A stretch of DNA of 37,898 nt from JAILLW01 sp045629045 (GTDB lineage: Bacteria > Bacillota > Clostridia > Lachnospirales > Lachnospiraceae). Positions within the stretch are counted from its first letter, which is position 1. Every line of letters begins with the position of its first letter. Positions 14,870 through 22,765 of the stretch are shown piece after piece. The stretch is taken from contig JAZQQM010000002.1 in the NCBI GenBank assembly GCA_045629045.1, forward strand, positions 1-37,898, written 5' to 3'. Position numbers and translations under genes: made by a program. A model generated the notes under the pieces. The model saw only the letters and a program-made list of their open reading frames with translations, searched no databases and had not been told where the DNA came from.

Positions 14870-15226
14870 GCAAGAGATGTATCGGCTTCTGTCATATCCA
14901 CGGACTGTATCGTAAACTATCCAGAAGCACTATGCCGCCAGCAGAAGTCGAAAGCCGATAATTCAACATTCCGCTGCATTTCATTCAAAGTTGGTGAATC
15001 CTGGGCCTCATTCCCGCTATCAGAAGACGCTGTAAGTCAGTCTACAAATAGAAATGGCAAAGTTATTCCCCATAAGCTTGCCCTTAATCTTGGTGATTCC
15101 GACGATGTGCGCTTCGTATCGGTTCGTGAGGGTGATTCCTACAAGAGAAAAGCCTTTTTCAACAAAACAATACAAACATTGATAGATAACGAGAAAAGAG
15201 CGTATTTGAGGTCGATTGCCCTGTAA
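14861..15226 (+). CDS. unknown protein of the plasmid-like block
   Basis: A 121 aa protein starting MPKARDVSASVIS; GGAAAGGAG lies 5 bp before this ATG, and an earlier in-frame ATG is less likely. No family is recognised. It has an alternating beta pattern (FRCISFKVGESWASFPLS, VRFVSVREGDSYKRKAFF) and a basic helical tail (KTIQTLIDNEKRAYLRSIAL), compatible with a small nucleic-acid-binding fold, but that is a guess. Its stop codon lies inside a perfect 10 bp hairpin (15208-15234). Its start is embedded in alternative helices (14827-14869), so expression is probably controlled. Confidence 0.75.
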   Translation: MPKARDVSASVISTDCIVNYPEALCRQQKSKADNSTFRCISFKVGESWASFPLSEDAVSQSTNRNGKVIPHKLALNLGDSDDVRFVSVREGDSYKRKAFFNKTIQTLIDNEKRAYLRSIAL

Positions 15227-15234
15227 TCGACCTC
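15208..15234 (+). other. perfect hairpin spanning the stop codon
   Basis: GAGGTCGATT pairs perfectly with AATCGACCTC across seven bases. The TAA stop of the preceding gene sits at the loop/stem edge. No T-run follows, so it is not a plain terminator. It precedes the ribosome site of the DUF5688 gene by 13 bp. Confidence 0.55.
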
Positions 15235-15258
15235 TGCTATTTAATATGGAGGGAAAAT

Positions 15259-16176
15259 ATGAACAAGACAGAATTCTTCGAAATGATAAAAGATGGTGTC
15301 CTTGCAAATTTAAGAGACACTGATCCAACTCTGGACGGTGCAATTCAGCAGGTAACAAAGATCAACAATATCATCTATCATGGATTGTCTTTAAGATCAG
15401 ACAATAATCGCGTGGCTCCGATGATATATCTTGATGATTTCTTCAGCAGATATTCCGATAATGATATTTCCATAGATGATATCGTCAATCGTGTTACAGA
15501 GGTCTATAAAAAGAATATCGCAGGTGCACAGGATATAGACGTCAGTAACATCACGGACTACGACATCGTAAAAACGCAAATCATACCTGCAGTTTGCAAT
15601 TTCGAAAGATCATCCGAGTATCTTAAATCAGCTCCATTTGAGCGCATCTGCGATCTTGCAGTATATTACAGAATCTTAATAGATATGGCTGACGGTGAAG
15701 GCTCTATCCTTGTCAGCTCTCAGCTCATGGAAACATGGGGCATTTCCTTTGAGGACCTTAAAGATCAGGCATGGAAAAATCTACATGAAATCAATCCGCC
15801 ATTCTTCGCAACAATGTTTGACGTTTTAAAAGAGATAATGCCCGCATTCGACGCTTCTGGTTTAGAAACTGATACTGATAATGATATGCATATTCTCAGC
15901 AACAAATCTCGCATTAACGGCGCGGTATACATTGCTGATACCAAAGTCCTCGGCGATATAGCAAACAAACTAGGTACTGATATCATATTGCTTCCATCGT
16001 CTCGTCATGAACTGGTTATTTTGCCATATGCTATGGCCGCAGATCCCGAAAGATGGTCCGAAATGGCTGCTATGGTTTCTGAAATCAACCAAAATACTGT
16101 ATCAGATGAAGACTTTCTAGCAGACTCCGTATACTACTTCACGCGAGAATCCGGAACCGTAAAGAAGGTCGCTTAA
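15259..16176 (+). CDS. DUF5688 family protein
   Basis: A 305 aa protein fitting DUF5688, a family of unknown function that is expanded in Lachnospiraceae. Visible landmarks: MNKTEFFEMI start; QQVTKINNIIYHGLSLRSDNN; APMIYLDDFFSRYSDND; a central QIIPAVCNFERS-type block; and a C-terminus ending MVSEINQNTVSDEDFLADSV and YYFTRESG. The ribosome site is GGAGGG. It has its own terminator (16185), so it is transcribed partly apart from the AAA+ gene. A decayed relative lies at 10753. No catalytic motif can be named. Confidence 0.85.
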   Translation: MNKTEFFEMIKDGVLANLRDTDPTLDGAIQQVTKINNIIYHGLSLRSDNNRVAPMIYLDDFFSRYSDNDISIDDIVNRVTEVYKKNIAGAQDIDVSNITDYDIVKTQIIPAVCNFERSSEYLKSAPFERICDLAVYYRILIDMADGEGSILVSSQLMETWGISFEDLKDQAWKNLHEINPPFFATMFDVLKEIMPAFDASGLETDTDNDMHILSNKSRINGAVYIADTKVLGDIANKLGTDIILLPSSRHELVILPYAMAADPERWSEMAAMVSEINQNTVSDEDFLADSVYYFTRESGTVKKVA

Positions 16177-16184
16177 TCTCTTTC

Positions 16185-16216
16185 AAGAGCCAGGGCATCT
16201 GCCTTGGCTCTTTTTA
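16185..16216 (+). terminator. Rho-independent terminator
   Basis: AGAGCCAGGGCA pairs over 12 bp (one G-T) with TGCCTTGGCTCT across a 3-base loop and is followed by five T. Confidence 0.9.
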
Positions 16217-16241
16217 CATATTACTCAGAAAGGAGCCTCAT

Positions 16242-17234
16242 ATGTCAGTTCGAACAACACCATGGGATGATATGAAAACACCGGACTTTTATTCGGATGC
16301 TTTCGAATTCCGTAAAAAATACAACAATAATAAAATCCTTAGTTCTCCCCAGAGTATATACAATTACCTAAATGAAAGAGTTTACGGTCAAGAAGCGTAT
16401 AAGAGAGCAATTTCAACATTCATATATAAAGCCCTCAAAGGCATAAACTCTGAGAAGGTAATCCTAATAGCTTCTGAAAGCGGCTCTGGAAAGTCATATG
16501 TGGCATCCCTGCTATCCGAAATCGTCGAGAATTTCGTAATAACCGACGGAGCAAGCCTTGTACCCCAAGCTTACCGTGGAGGCAACCATGTAACTACAGT
16601 CCTAAGTAAGTTGGACGTAGACGGCAACAAACCTTGTTTCGTCGTGATTGATGAGTTTAATCGAACCCTACAAAAATCTGTTGATTCAAGTTCTTTCAAT
16701 GGAAGCAGTGTTCTAAGCGAGCTTCTAGTGCTTTTTGATTCAACAGATGCAAAAATTAACGCATCAACAAACGAAGATAAACCATTTTGGGTATCTACGT
16801 CTAAGCTGTTCTTTATCCTTCTCGGATCTTTTTCAAACATAACTGACCAAAGATCCAGTACACCTATCGGATTTAATGCTAACATATGCGAGTCCGGCAA
16901 ATCTCACCATAAGCAGGTATCAAAAGAGCTTGTACTCGATACGCTTTCAGAGTGGCCGGAACTTGTTGGTCGTATTTCTCGCATCATCATCAGTCCTAAT
17001 ATGGACGAAAAGAGTTATTTCAAAATGCTCAGCAATCCAAAATATAGTCCCGCATCAAAGCTAGAGGTGGAGCTTGGTATAACAATAAAAATCTCACCAA
17101 AGAAGATGAAACAGTACGCCAAAGATTCTTATGAAGCTCGTACCGGTGTCAGAGGAGTTAAAAATGCCATTCTTGAAGAACTTGACGAAGCACTATTCAA
17201 TGACCCCGACGTCAAAGAAATCTATATTCGATGA
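16242..17234 (+). CDS. ClpX-like AAA+ ATPase
   Basis: A 330 aa AAA+ protein. Walker A is SESGSGKS (78-85); Walker B is CFVVIDEF (132-139, with Asp137 and Glu138); a sensor-2-like block, TGVRGVKNAILEELDEALF, lies near 300. The order ERVYGQEAYKRAIS, Walker A, then GVRG is that of ClpX/HslU unfoldases. It lacks the ClpX N-terminal zinc domain. I see no clear IGF-type ClpP-docking loop, so work with a peptidase is doubtful. The central IDEFNR differs from the usual IDEIDK of ClpX. It starts an operon with 17251 and 17988. The likely role is remodelling a partner protein, perhaps in replication or maintenance of the element (inferred). ACATAT upstream can pair with ATATGT at the start codon. Confidence 0.85.
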   Translation: MSVRTTPWDDMKTPDFYSDAFEFRKKYNNNKILSSPQSIYNYLNERVYGQEAYKRAISTFIYKALKGINSEKVILIASESGSGKSYVASLLSEIVENFVITDGASLVPQAYRGGNHVTTVLSKLDVDGNKPCFVVIDEFNRTLQKSVDSSSFNGSSVLSELLVLFDSTDAKINASTNEDKPFWVSTSKLFFILLGSFSNITDQRSSTPIGFNANICESGKSHHKQVSKELVLDTLSEWPELVGRISRIIISPNMDEKSYFKMLSNPKYSPASKLEVELGITIKISPKKMKQYAKDSYEARTGVRGVKNAILEELDEALFNDPDVKEIYIR

Positions 17235-17250
17235 GAAAGGATTGCTTACT

Positions 17251-17991
17251 ATGAACGATATTCGAACTTCCACCGAACAGTTGAGATTGCTCTACTTTAT
17301 GTCCGGTTTCGGTGAGACTCACGTCGAAGATCTATTTCCAAAAGGTCTTGTTAAATACGGTCTCAATAAATTACGATGGGTTCTTACAGATTTTGGGATA
17401 AGCCATTTTTATCTTCCAGCGATGCCTATTGCAGACTATATTATGATAGCTGCAAGTCTGGATGAACAGATTACATCAGAAGATAATCTCAGCACTACTG
17501 TTTTTTACAGAATTATTGCTGCTAGGAACATCCTTGATTTGCTTTCCCGTGCCTATGAGTACAATGATAGCGTGAAGAATTTTTATGATACATCTGTTGG
17601 TATCGTCTTAGAAGCTATATGGAACGATAATCTCTTTCAATATCCGGATGGCGAGAAACTACTTCGCACCTTTTCTCTGTCATCACAAGACAGCATTAAG
17701 AGAGTTACTGATGTGTTACTTGAAAGCCTCGAACCAATATTGAAGTTATGTGGCTCCAAAATAAGCATATTCAAAAAACTCATATCCGGCAGCGAAGAAG
17801 AGCAAAAGATTATTAATGCTTATGAGCTTTATCACCTTCTGTTCCCGATATTTTTCTCATTGCAACTACCTGCGGATTATTCTGCTGAATCTCTCAATCC
17901 CAAATACCGGACCAGAAGAATACAGGATGGTTATAACGATAAACATATAAATGTTGTTCGTTCATGGAAAGAAAGGAAAGTTACGAAATGA
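17251..17991 (+). CDS. unknown helical protein, partner of the AAA+ ATPase
   Basis: A 246 aa protein. The start MNDIRTSTEQ is set by GAGAAAGG 9 bp upstream; longer starts overlap the AAA+ gene. It is almost all predicted helix, without signal peptide or membrane span. Notable stretches: LRLLYFMSGFGETHVEDLFP, FYRIIAARNILDLLSRAYEY, ITDVLLESLEPILKL-like heptads. No family is recognised. It begins 16 bp after the AAA+ stop and its last codon overlaps the next gene (ATGA), which argues for joint translation and a shared complex. Confidence 0.75.
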   Translation: MNDIRTSTEQLRLLYFMSGFGETHVEDLFPKGLVKYGLNKLRWVLTDFGISHFYLPAMPIADYIMIAASLDEQITSEDNLSTTVFYRIIAARNILDLLSRAYEYNDSVKNFYDTSVGIVLEAIWNDNLFQYPDGEKLLRTFSLSSQDSIKRVTDVLLESLEPILKLCGSKISIFKKLISGSEEEQKIINAYELYHLLFPIFFSLQLPADYSAESLNPKYRTRRIQDGYNDKHINVVRSWKERKVTK

Positions 17992-18329
17992 AAATAGATT
18001 ATAATCTTGATAGATATTGTCTACCTAAGACAATTCACATTGTTCCTTCCGCAAACGAGGACCCTGATTTTCTCCACAACATGTCTGTCCGATTAATGAT
18101 TGAGAATCCGTCTCTAGATTTTGCTAGTGCAGCTAAAGCCGGCCAATTTGACCAGTACTCCGACGAGGAGTACGAAAAAATGCTAGCAGTTGCAAAAAGG
18201 TTGAATCTTCTCTTCTTTTCGGAGAAGGAGAAAAAGCCTATGCCCACAGTAAATATCTTTGACCTTACGATCCGACTATTATACGAATATCTACTCAACC
18301 AGCATAGCGAAGCCAGTCGCATCCTGTAA
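17988..18329 (+). CDS. unknown small protein
   Basis: A 113 aa protein starting MKIDYNLDRYCLPKTI at the ATGA overlap with the previous gene; GAAAGG lies upstream. Predicted mixed at first, then helical (DEEYEKMLAVAKRLNLLFFS, LTIRLLYEYLLNQHSEASR). No family recognised and no membrane segment. The tight coupling with the AAA+ gene and 17251 suggests a three-protein unit. Confidence 0.72.
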   Translation: MKIDYNLDRYCLPKTIHIVPSANEDPDFLHNMSVRLMIENPSLDFASAAKAGQFDQYSDEEYEKMLAVAKRLNLLFFSEKEKKPMPTVNIFDLTIRLLYEYLLNQHSEASRIL

Positions 18330-18379
18330 AAAAAGATATTTGATAACATAAATCTTATCTAACGAAAGGAATCAAAAGA

Positions 18380-18568
18380 ATGGATAATAAGGACAAAAGA
18401 GAAATAACAACAGAAGAAATGGAACAGTCTTTTAAAGACATGGTTTTCGACGTTTTTGCATCTAGAATGCCGGGCGTACACTTTGACGAAGACGGATTAA
18501 TTGTTGTGCCTATACCTATTCGAAATAAGAAACCAGAGAGTCCTAGCAATGACACACGACAGGGATAA
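18380..18568 (+). CDS. unknown 62 aa protein, element-linked
   Basis: A small acidic protein with a GAAAGG ribosome site. Residues 17-44 (SFKDMVFDVFASRMPGVHFD and the following EDGLIVVP) match the relic at 2727-2884, so it is a real, conserved family and not a chance frame. The function is unknown. It is the last gene of the plasmid-like block and is followed by a strong terminator. Confidence 0.7.
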   Translation: MDNKDKREITTEEMEQSFKDMVFDVFASRMPGVHFDEDGLIVVPIPIRNKKPESPSNDTRQG

Positions 18569-18636
18569 GATTTCGAGGTAGAAATCCGAATTTGGGTTAA
18601 AATATATATTTGAATACATGTTATATAATATTCTGC

Positions 18637-18669
18637 CATCAGAGATATTTTCTCTGATGACATTTTTTT
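18637..18669 (+). terminator. terminator at the right edge of the accessory block
   Basis: CATCAGAGA pairs perfectly with TCTCTGATG (9 bp) across a 5-base loop and is followed by seven T. It lies 6 bp beyond the rlmD stop on the other strand and may also insulate that gene. Confidence 0.9.
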
Positions 18670-18674
18670 GGATT

Positions 18675-20360
18675 TTAGATCATATTAAAATGCTTAAACG
18701 CCTCCATTATCATCTTCTCTTTCTCAGGCGTACAATTAGGGATTCTATGACCTTCAGCCCCTTTATTATAGTTTTCCCGCTTATCGAAGCCGCACTTGTC
18801 CTTGATTTGAGCAATATTCAAATTGGTGACATGTGTACCGTAAGTGTCCTGAATCCATTCAGTGATTTCCCTATATGTAGCCTTTCCGCCCTGTATAACG
18901 TGATGATCCGGAGCGTAATCAACATACATATAATCATCCGCGCCTTTCCAACCCAACAAGGCAACCGTCTCAACGTGCACCGTATTGCAGAACATATCGC
19001 AGGGACGGACACGTTTTAATTCATAACCCTGTGAGCATAAATATTTCAAATCTCGGGCCAAGGTGGCGCTGTCACAGCTTACATAGACGATTTTTGACGG
19101 CGCAGCACCCACAACAACTTTAAGCGCTTCTTCGTCCATTCCCTTACGGGGCGGATCCATTACAATTACATCAGCTTTAATTGTGGCTGCATGTTTCGGC
19201 AAGTAGTCCTCAGCAGGAGCACATATGAATTCTGCATTGGAAATTCCGTTAGCAACAGCATTTTTCTTGGCATCTTCAATAGCCTGGGGCACAATTTCAA
19301 TTCCGTGTACCATGGAAGCATTATTTGCCATCGCCAAGGTGATTGTTCCTATTCCGCAACACAAATCCCATACTTCCTCACAGCCCGTAAGAGATGCAAA
19401 TTCTATTGCTGTTCCGTACAATTTCTCAACCTGAATAGGATTAACCTGATAAAACGACAACGGCGAAATCTTAAAATTAAGAGATTTTCCACCTACATTC
19501 ATGATATCTTCAATTACAGGCTCTCCCCACAGAACCTCATAGGAATTACCCATTATTACATTAGTCTTTTCTTTATTTACGGACAAAGATATACTCTTAA
19601 TCCTGCTGCCATATGTCGCTTCAAGAGAATCATTAAGAACAAGAAGAGACTCAACAAGTTCCTTACTTTTAGGAAGCTTATCATCATTAACAACAAGACA
19701 AATCATTATCTGCCCTGTTCTAAAGCCCTTTCGAATTAACGCATGTCGAATATACCCCTTGCAAGTAACCTCATCATATGGCTTTATGTTATATTTCTTC
19801 ATCCACGAAAGAATCGTCTCAAGTATATCTTTGTTCTCGGAAACTCCCAGACGACAGTCTGTATTTGAGATAATGGAGTGTGTACGTCCTGCATAAAATC
19901 CGCATACCGCTTCGCCTTCTTTATTAAGACCAAATGGGAATTGCGCCTTGTTTCTATATCCAAAGGTATAATCACCGCCTTCATCCACAGCGCCAATAAT
20001 AGGTTCCATCACACTATCAAGAAGAGTTTTATCAAAACCACCCAATCTAAGGAGATTATTATACACTTTGTTCTGCTTGAACTTCAGTTGGGATTCATAA
20101 GACATCTCCTGAATTTGACAGCCTCCGCAGGAACGGGCCAAAGGACAGAGGGGTTCTACGCGATCCGGAGAGGCAGTAATTATCTTCTCCAACCTTCCAT
20201 AGCCATAATTCTTCTTAAGTTTAGTCACACGCATGGTGATAATATCACCAATAATTGTGTCCTTAATAAAGAATGTGAAGCCGTCTTTTTTACCGACGCC
20301 TTCACCTTCCGAAGTAATATCCACTATTTCAACATCAAATAAATCATTCTTATTAAACAC
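18675..20360 (-). CDS. rlmD: 23S rRNA (uracil-5-)-methyltransferase, RlmD/RumA type, with C-terminal extension
   Basis: A 561 aa SAM-dependent enzyme that methylates C5 of a 23S rRNA uridine (RlmD type; U1939 in E. coli numbering). Order: TRAM domain (about 1-60); iron-sulfur cysteines in CPLARSCGGCQIQ and NTDC; Rossmann methyltransferase with VWDLCCGIGTITLAMA, then IVMDPPRKGMD and the catalytic-Cys motif IVYVSCDSATLARDL. Usual length is about 450. The extra ~90 residues at the end (from YVDYAPDHHVIQGG through CTPEKEKMIMEAFKHF) form a separate domain that I know as an appendage of clostridial homologues. Last gene of a four-gene operon, 1 bp from the YhaM gene. RlmD versus the paralogue RlmCD is not settled. 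Confidence 0.9.
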   Translation of the reverse strand: MFNKNDLFDVEIVDITSEGEGVGKKDGFTFFIKDTIIGDIITMRVTKLKKNYGYGRLEKIITASPDRVEPLCPLARSCGGCQIQEMSYESQLKFKQNKVYNNLLRLGGFDKTLLDSVMEPIIGAVDEGGDYTFGYRNKAQFPFGLNKEGEAVCGFYAGRTHSIISNTDCRLGVSENKDILETILSWMKKYNIKPYDEVTCKGYIRHALIRKGFRTGQIMICLVVNDDKLPKSKELVESLLVLNDSLEATYGSRIKSISLSVNKEKTNVIMGNSYEVLWGEPVIEDIMNVGGKSLNFKISPLSFYQVNPIQVEKLYGTAIEFASLTGCEEVWDLCCGIGTITLAMANNASMVHGIEIVPQAIEDAKKNAVANGISNAEFICAPAEDYLPKHAATIKADVIVMDPPRKGMDEEALKVVVGAAPSKIVYVSCDSATLARDLKYLCSQGYELKRVRPCDMFCNTVHVETVALLGWKGADDYMYVDYAPDHHVIQGGKATYREITEWIQDTYGTHVTNLNIAQIKDKCGFDKRENYNKGAEGHRIPNCTPEKEKMIMEAFKHFNMI

Positions 20361-20361
20361 G

Positions 20362-21324
20362 TTACTCCATTCTCGTTGCTATAACGTTGGAATCAAGCAT
20401 CTTATTAAAGCCCATCCAATCGGCTTTACCGTCTTTTTCAACTAACTCTGTAAATATTTGCATTTTTGCATCGGTATTATCTGCAAAATTAAGTGCAATT
20501 GCTTCCATAATGGCCGGTTTCTTGGGAGAACCGAATTCGAATTCTCCGTGATGAGATAAAATACAATGTTTAAGTTCGGCCTCAAGAACCGAAGGAAATC
20601 CTGCTATAGGGGGGGTACCATTTTTACCGTGAATAACACCGTCAACCATTTCACAGCCCATAACAATATGACCTAAGAAATTGCCCTCATCCGTATAATC
20701 ATTATCGGGATAAAGAGATAATTCTCGGGTTTTGGCTATGTCATGGCATAGTGCCGCCGTAATCAGAAGATCCCTGTTAAGCTTCTCATACTGTGTGCAA
20801 AAATAATCACATAATTTGGCAACCGCAATAGTATGCTGAAGTAAGCCGCCAACAAAACTGTGATGTACCGACTTAGCTGCGGATGACATTTTAAATCTGG
20901 TAATAAACTCCGTATCATCCTTAAACAAAGCACATAATAACTTTTTTAAATACTCATTTTTAACACTATCCACAAATCCAAGAAGTGTCTTATACATTTC
21001 CTCAATATCATAAGGACTCATAGGAAGATAATCGGAAGGATCATATTCACCCTCGGAGCATTTGCGAGCTCTTTTGATATTAACCTGAAGTGCACCGTTA
21101 AAAGAAGTAACTTCACCTACTATTTCAACATAATCCTTAGCATCAAATTCATCTATTGCAGGTGAATTGGGCTCCCAGTTCTTGGCGTCAAGCGTACCTG
21201 TTTTATCCTGAAGAATAATATTGTCATAGGGCTTTCCGTTCTTGGTGGTTGCAGAATTCTTCTGCTTAATCATGTAAATATCTGAAATTCTGTCGCCTTC
21301 TTTTAAATCTTTAATATATTTCAT
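20362..21324 (-). CDS. yhaM: 3'-5' exoribonuclease, YhaM family
   Basis: A 320 aa protein with an OB-fold nucleic-acid domain (about 15-95, with GKPYDNIILQDKTGTLDAKNW) and an HD domain (about 160-290). Metal ligands are seen in HHSFVGGLLQHTIAV, ALCHDIAKTREL and LGHIVMG, then ILSHHGEFEFGSPKKP. This is the layout of YhaM, an exonuclease acting on RNA and single-stranded DNA ends. The length equals the family norm. It is in an operon with rlmD and the HtrA-like gene (3 bp gap). Confidence 0.93.
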   Translation of the reverse strand: MKYIKDLKEGDRISDIYMIKQKNSATTKNGKPYDNIILQDKTGTLDAKNWEPNSPAIDEFDAKDYVEIVGEVTSFNGALQVNIKRARKCSEGEYDPSDYLPMSPYDIEEMYKTLLGFVDSVKNEYLKKLLCALFKDDTEFITRFKMSSAAKSVHHSFVGGLLQHTIAVAKLCDYFCTQYEKLNRDLLITAALCHDIAKTRELSLYPDNDYTDEGNFLGHIVMGCEMVDGVIHGKNGTPPIAGFPSVLEAELKHCILSHHGEFEFGSPKKPAIMEAIALNFADNTDAKMQIFTELVEKDGKADWMGFNKMLDSNVIATRME

Positions 21325-21327
21325 CTA

Positions 21328-22737
21328 TTACTGCTCCTGTTTCATTAATGTATGCTGCTGATGAGCCAAGGTTACCTGATATTCCAAAGATGTATATCCA
21401 TCAAGTCCCTGCCTTTTTACTTCGATAGTAATAATCTGTTCCGGTTCATAATTTTGAAGAATTCTTGTTATTCCCTGGAACGAAGAAATCTCGGAACCTG
21501 CAAACTTAACTATTACATCTCCGCCCTTAATTCCGGCTTCCAAAGCAGGTGAATCAAGGTTAAGACTGGTAATATATACTCCCTTAGGTAATCCCATTTC
21601 ATTGGATGTTTCTTCCGAAATATCTTCACAGTACAATCCAAGATACGGTATCTCATATCCATTGGAAAGTCTTTCGATAAGTCTCTTAATATCCGAAATC
21701 CCGATAACACGTATCATGTTCTGCAGCTCTTGGGAATTTTGAGTCATATCTATTATTCCCATAAGCTGTCCATACATATTAACAAGAATTCCGCTTGCGT
21801 TAACACTGCCTATAATATCGGTAGAAATAGCCTGATAACGTGCATCCGGAATTATTATTTCTCCCTGACTTCCCGTAATATGGCCAAGACATAAAGATTC
21901 TTCACTTCCCAGGGGTCTTCCAAGTGCCATAACAGGAGAACCGTTAAGATTTCTGTTAAGGGTTGTTCCCATTTCGATTAATGAAATAACTTCATGAGTG
22001 GTATATCTTATTATAGCCTTACGAACAGACAAAACCGATAATCCCGAATTCATGTCCTGCATCTTAACTTCTGCATTGTATCTGCCTCCATCACAGAATT
22101 CAACTTCGAATGAATCAACATTTTTCATTCCCGAAGTATTGGCAAGTACCAAATAATCAATTCCGTTATCGGCGATAAGTACGCCCGAAACTACCGATTC
22201 TTCTTCGTATTCATTGTTAATCCAGTCCGTATCCTGACCTATTCCGACCACATCAACTACACTTTTTGAAACTTCTCCTGCCAGCGTAGTAACAGAATCC
22301 GACAGAGCAATATAGTCATTAATTCCCAATTCCATTTCATTAAGAACCTGTTCAATCTGCTCATCATCCAAAGGCGCCTGCTCGATAATTACGGGAGTAA
22401 GTTCTGTTTCATCCGCAATCATATCCTCGGGTTTTGTTTCTTCCTCGGCAGTTTCCTCCACAAACACTATTGTCGAAGGTTCCTCTTCTTTCTCCGGATT
22501 AATTCTTGTATTAATCACAGGTTCCAAAAATAAAAAGGTAACGCAAGCAACCAGACCAAATACCACAGCCATTAATACTGTAAGTAACAATCTTCTCATC
22601 AACTTGCGTTTGTTAATCGGACGTTGTTTAATTGTTTCTTTCATAAATTCAGAGGTCTTAATTGCCTGAACCTGTTCTTCTTTGGGTTCTGTAGCAATAG
22701 GAGCCTCTGATGTTTTGATTTCTTTATTCTCTTCCAT
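21328..22737 (-). CDS. HtrA/DegP-like membrane protein without catalytic triad
   Basis: A 469 aa protein: cytosolic acidic tail (1-45), one membrane span (about 50-71), an acidic stalk, a trypsin-like domain (about 150-345) and a PDZ domain (about 360-455, with LPKGVYITSLNLDSPALEAG and IKGGDVIVKFAG). The fold matches HtrA, but all three catalytic positions appear replaced: the usual TNxHVV is ANTSGM, the DLAVL Asp is Gly (SGLSVL), and GNSGG is NASGI, with Ala at the Ser position. It is therefore probably a non-enzymatic sensor or scaffold at the cell surface. It lies between the diguanylate cyclase and YhaM in one operon. Confidence 0.85.
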   Translation of the reverse strand: MEENKEIKTSEAPIATEPKEEQVQAIKTSEFMKETIKQRPINKRKLMRRLLLTVLMAVVFGLVACVTFLFLEPVINTRINPEKEEEPSTIVFVEETAEEETKPEDMIADETELTPVIIEQAPLDDEQIEQVLNEMELGINDYIALSDSVTTLAGEVSKSVVDVVGIGQDTDWINNEYEEESVVSGVLIADNGIDYLVLANTSGMKNVDSFEVEFCDGGRYNAEVKMQDMNSGLSVLSVRKAIIRYTTHEVISLIEMGTTLNRNLNGSPVMALGRPLGSEESLCLGHITGSQGEIIIPDARYQAISTDIIGSVNASGILVNMYGQLMGIIDMTQNSQELQNMIRVIGISDIKRLIERLSNGYEIPYLGLYCEDISEETSNEMGLPKGVYITSLNLDSPALEAGIKGGDVIVKFAGSEISSFQGITRILQNYEPEQIITIEVKRQGLDGYTSLEYQVTLAHQQHTLMKQEQ

Positions 22738-22765
22738 AATTAGTACCGGTACAAAGATATACTTC

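Noticed and set aside
21328..22737. Active HtrA protease
   Set aside because: The positions matching His, Asp and Ser of the triad are not these residues.
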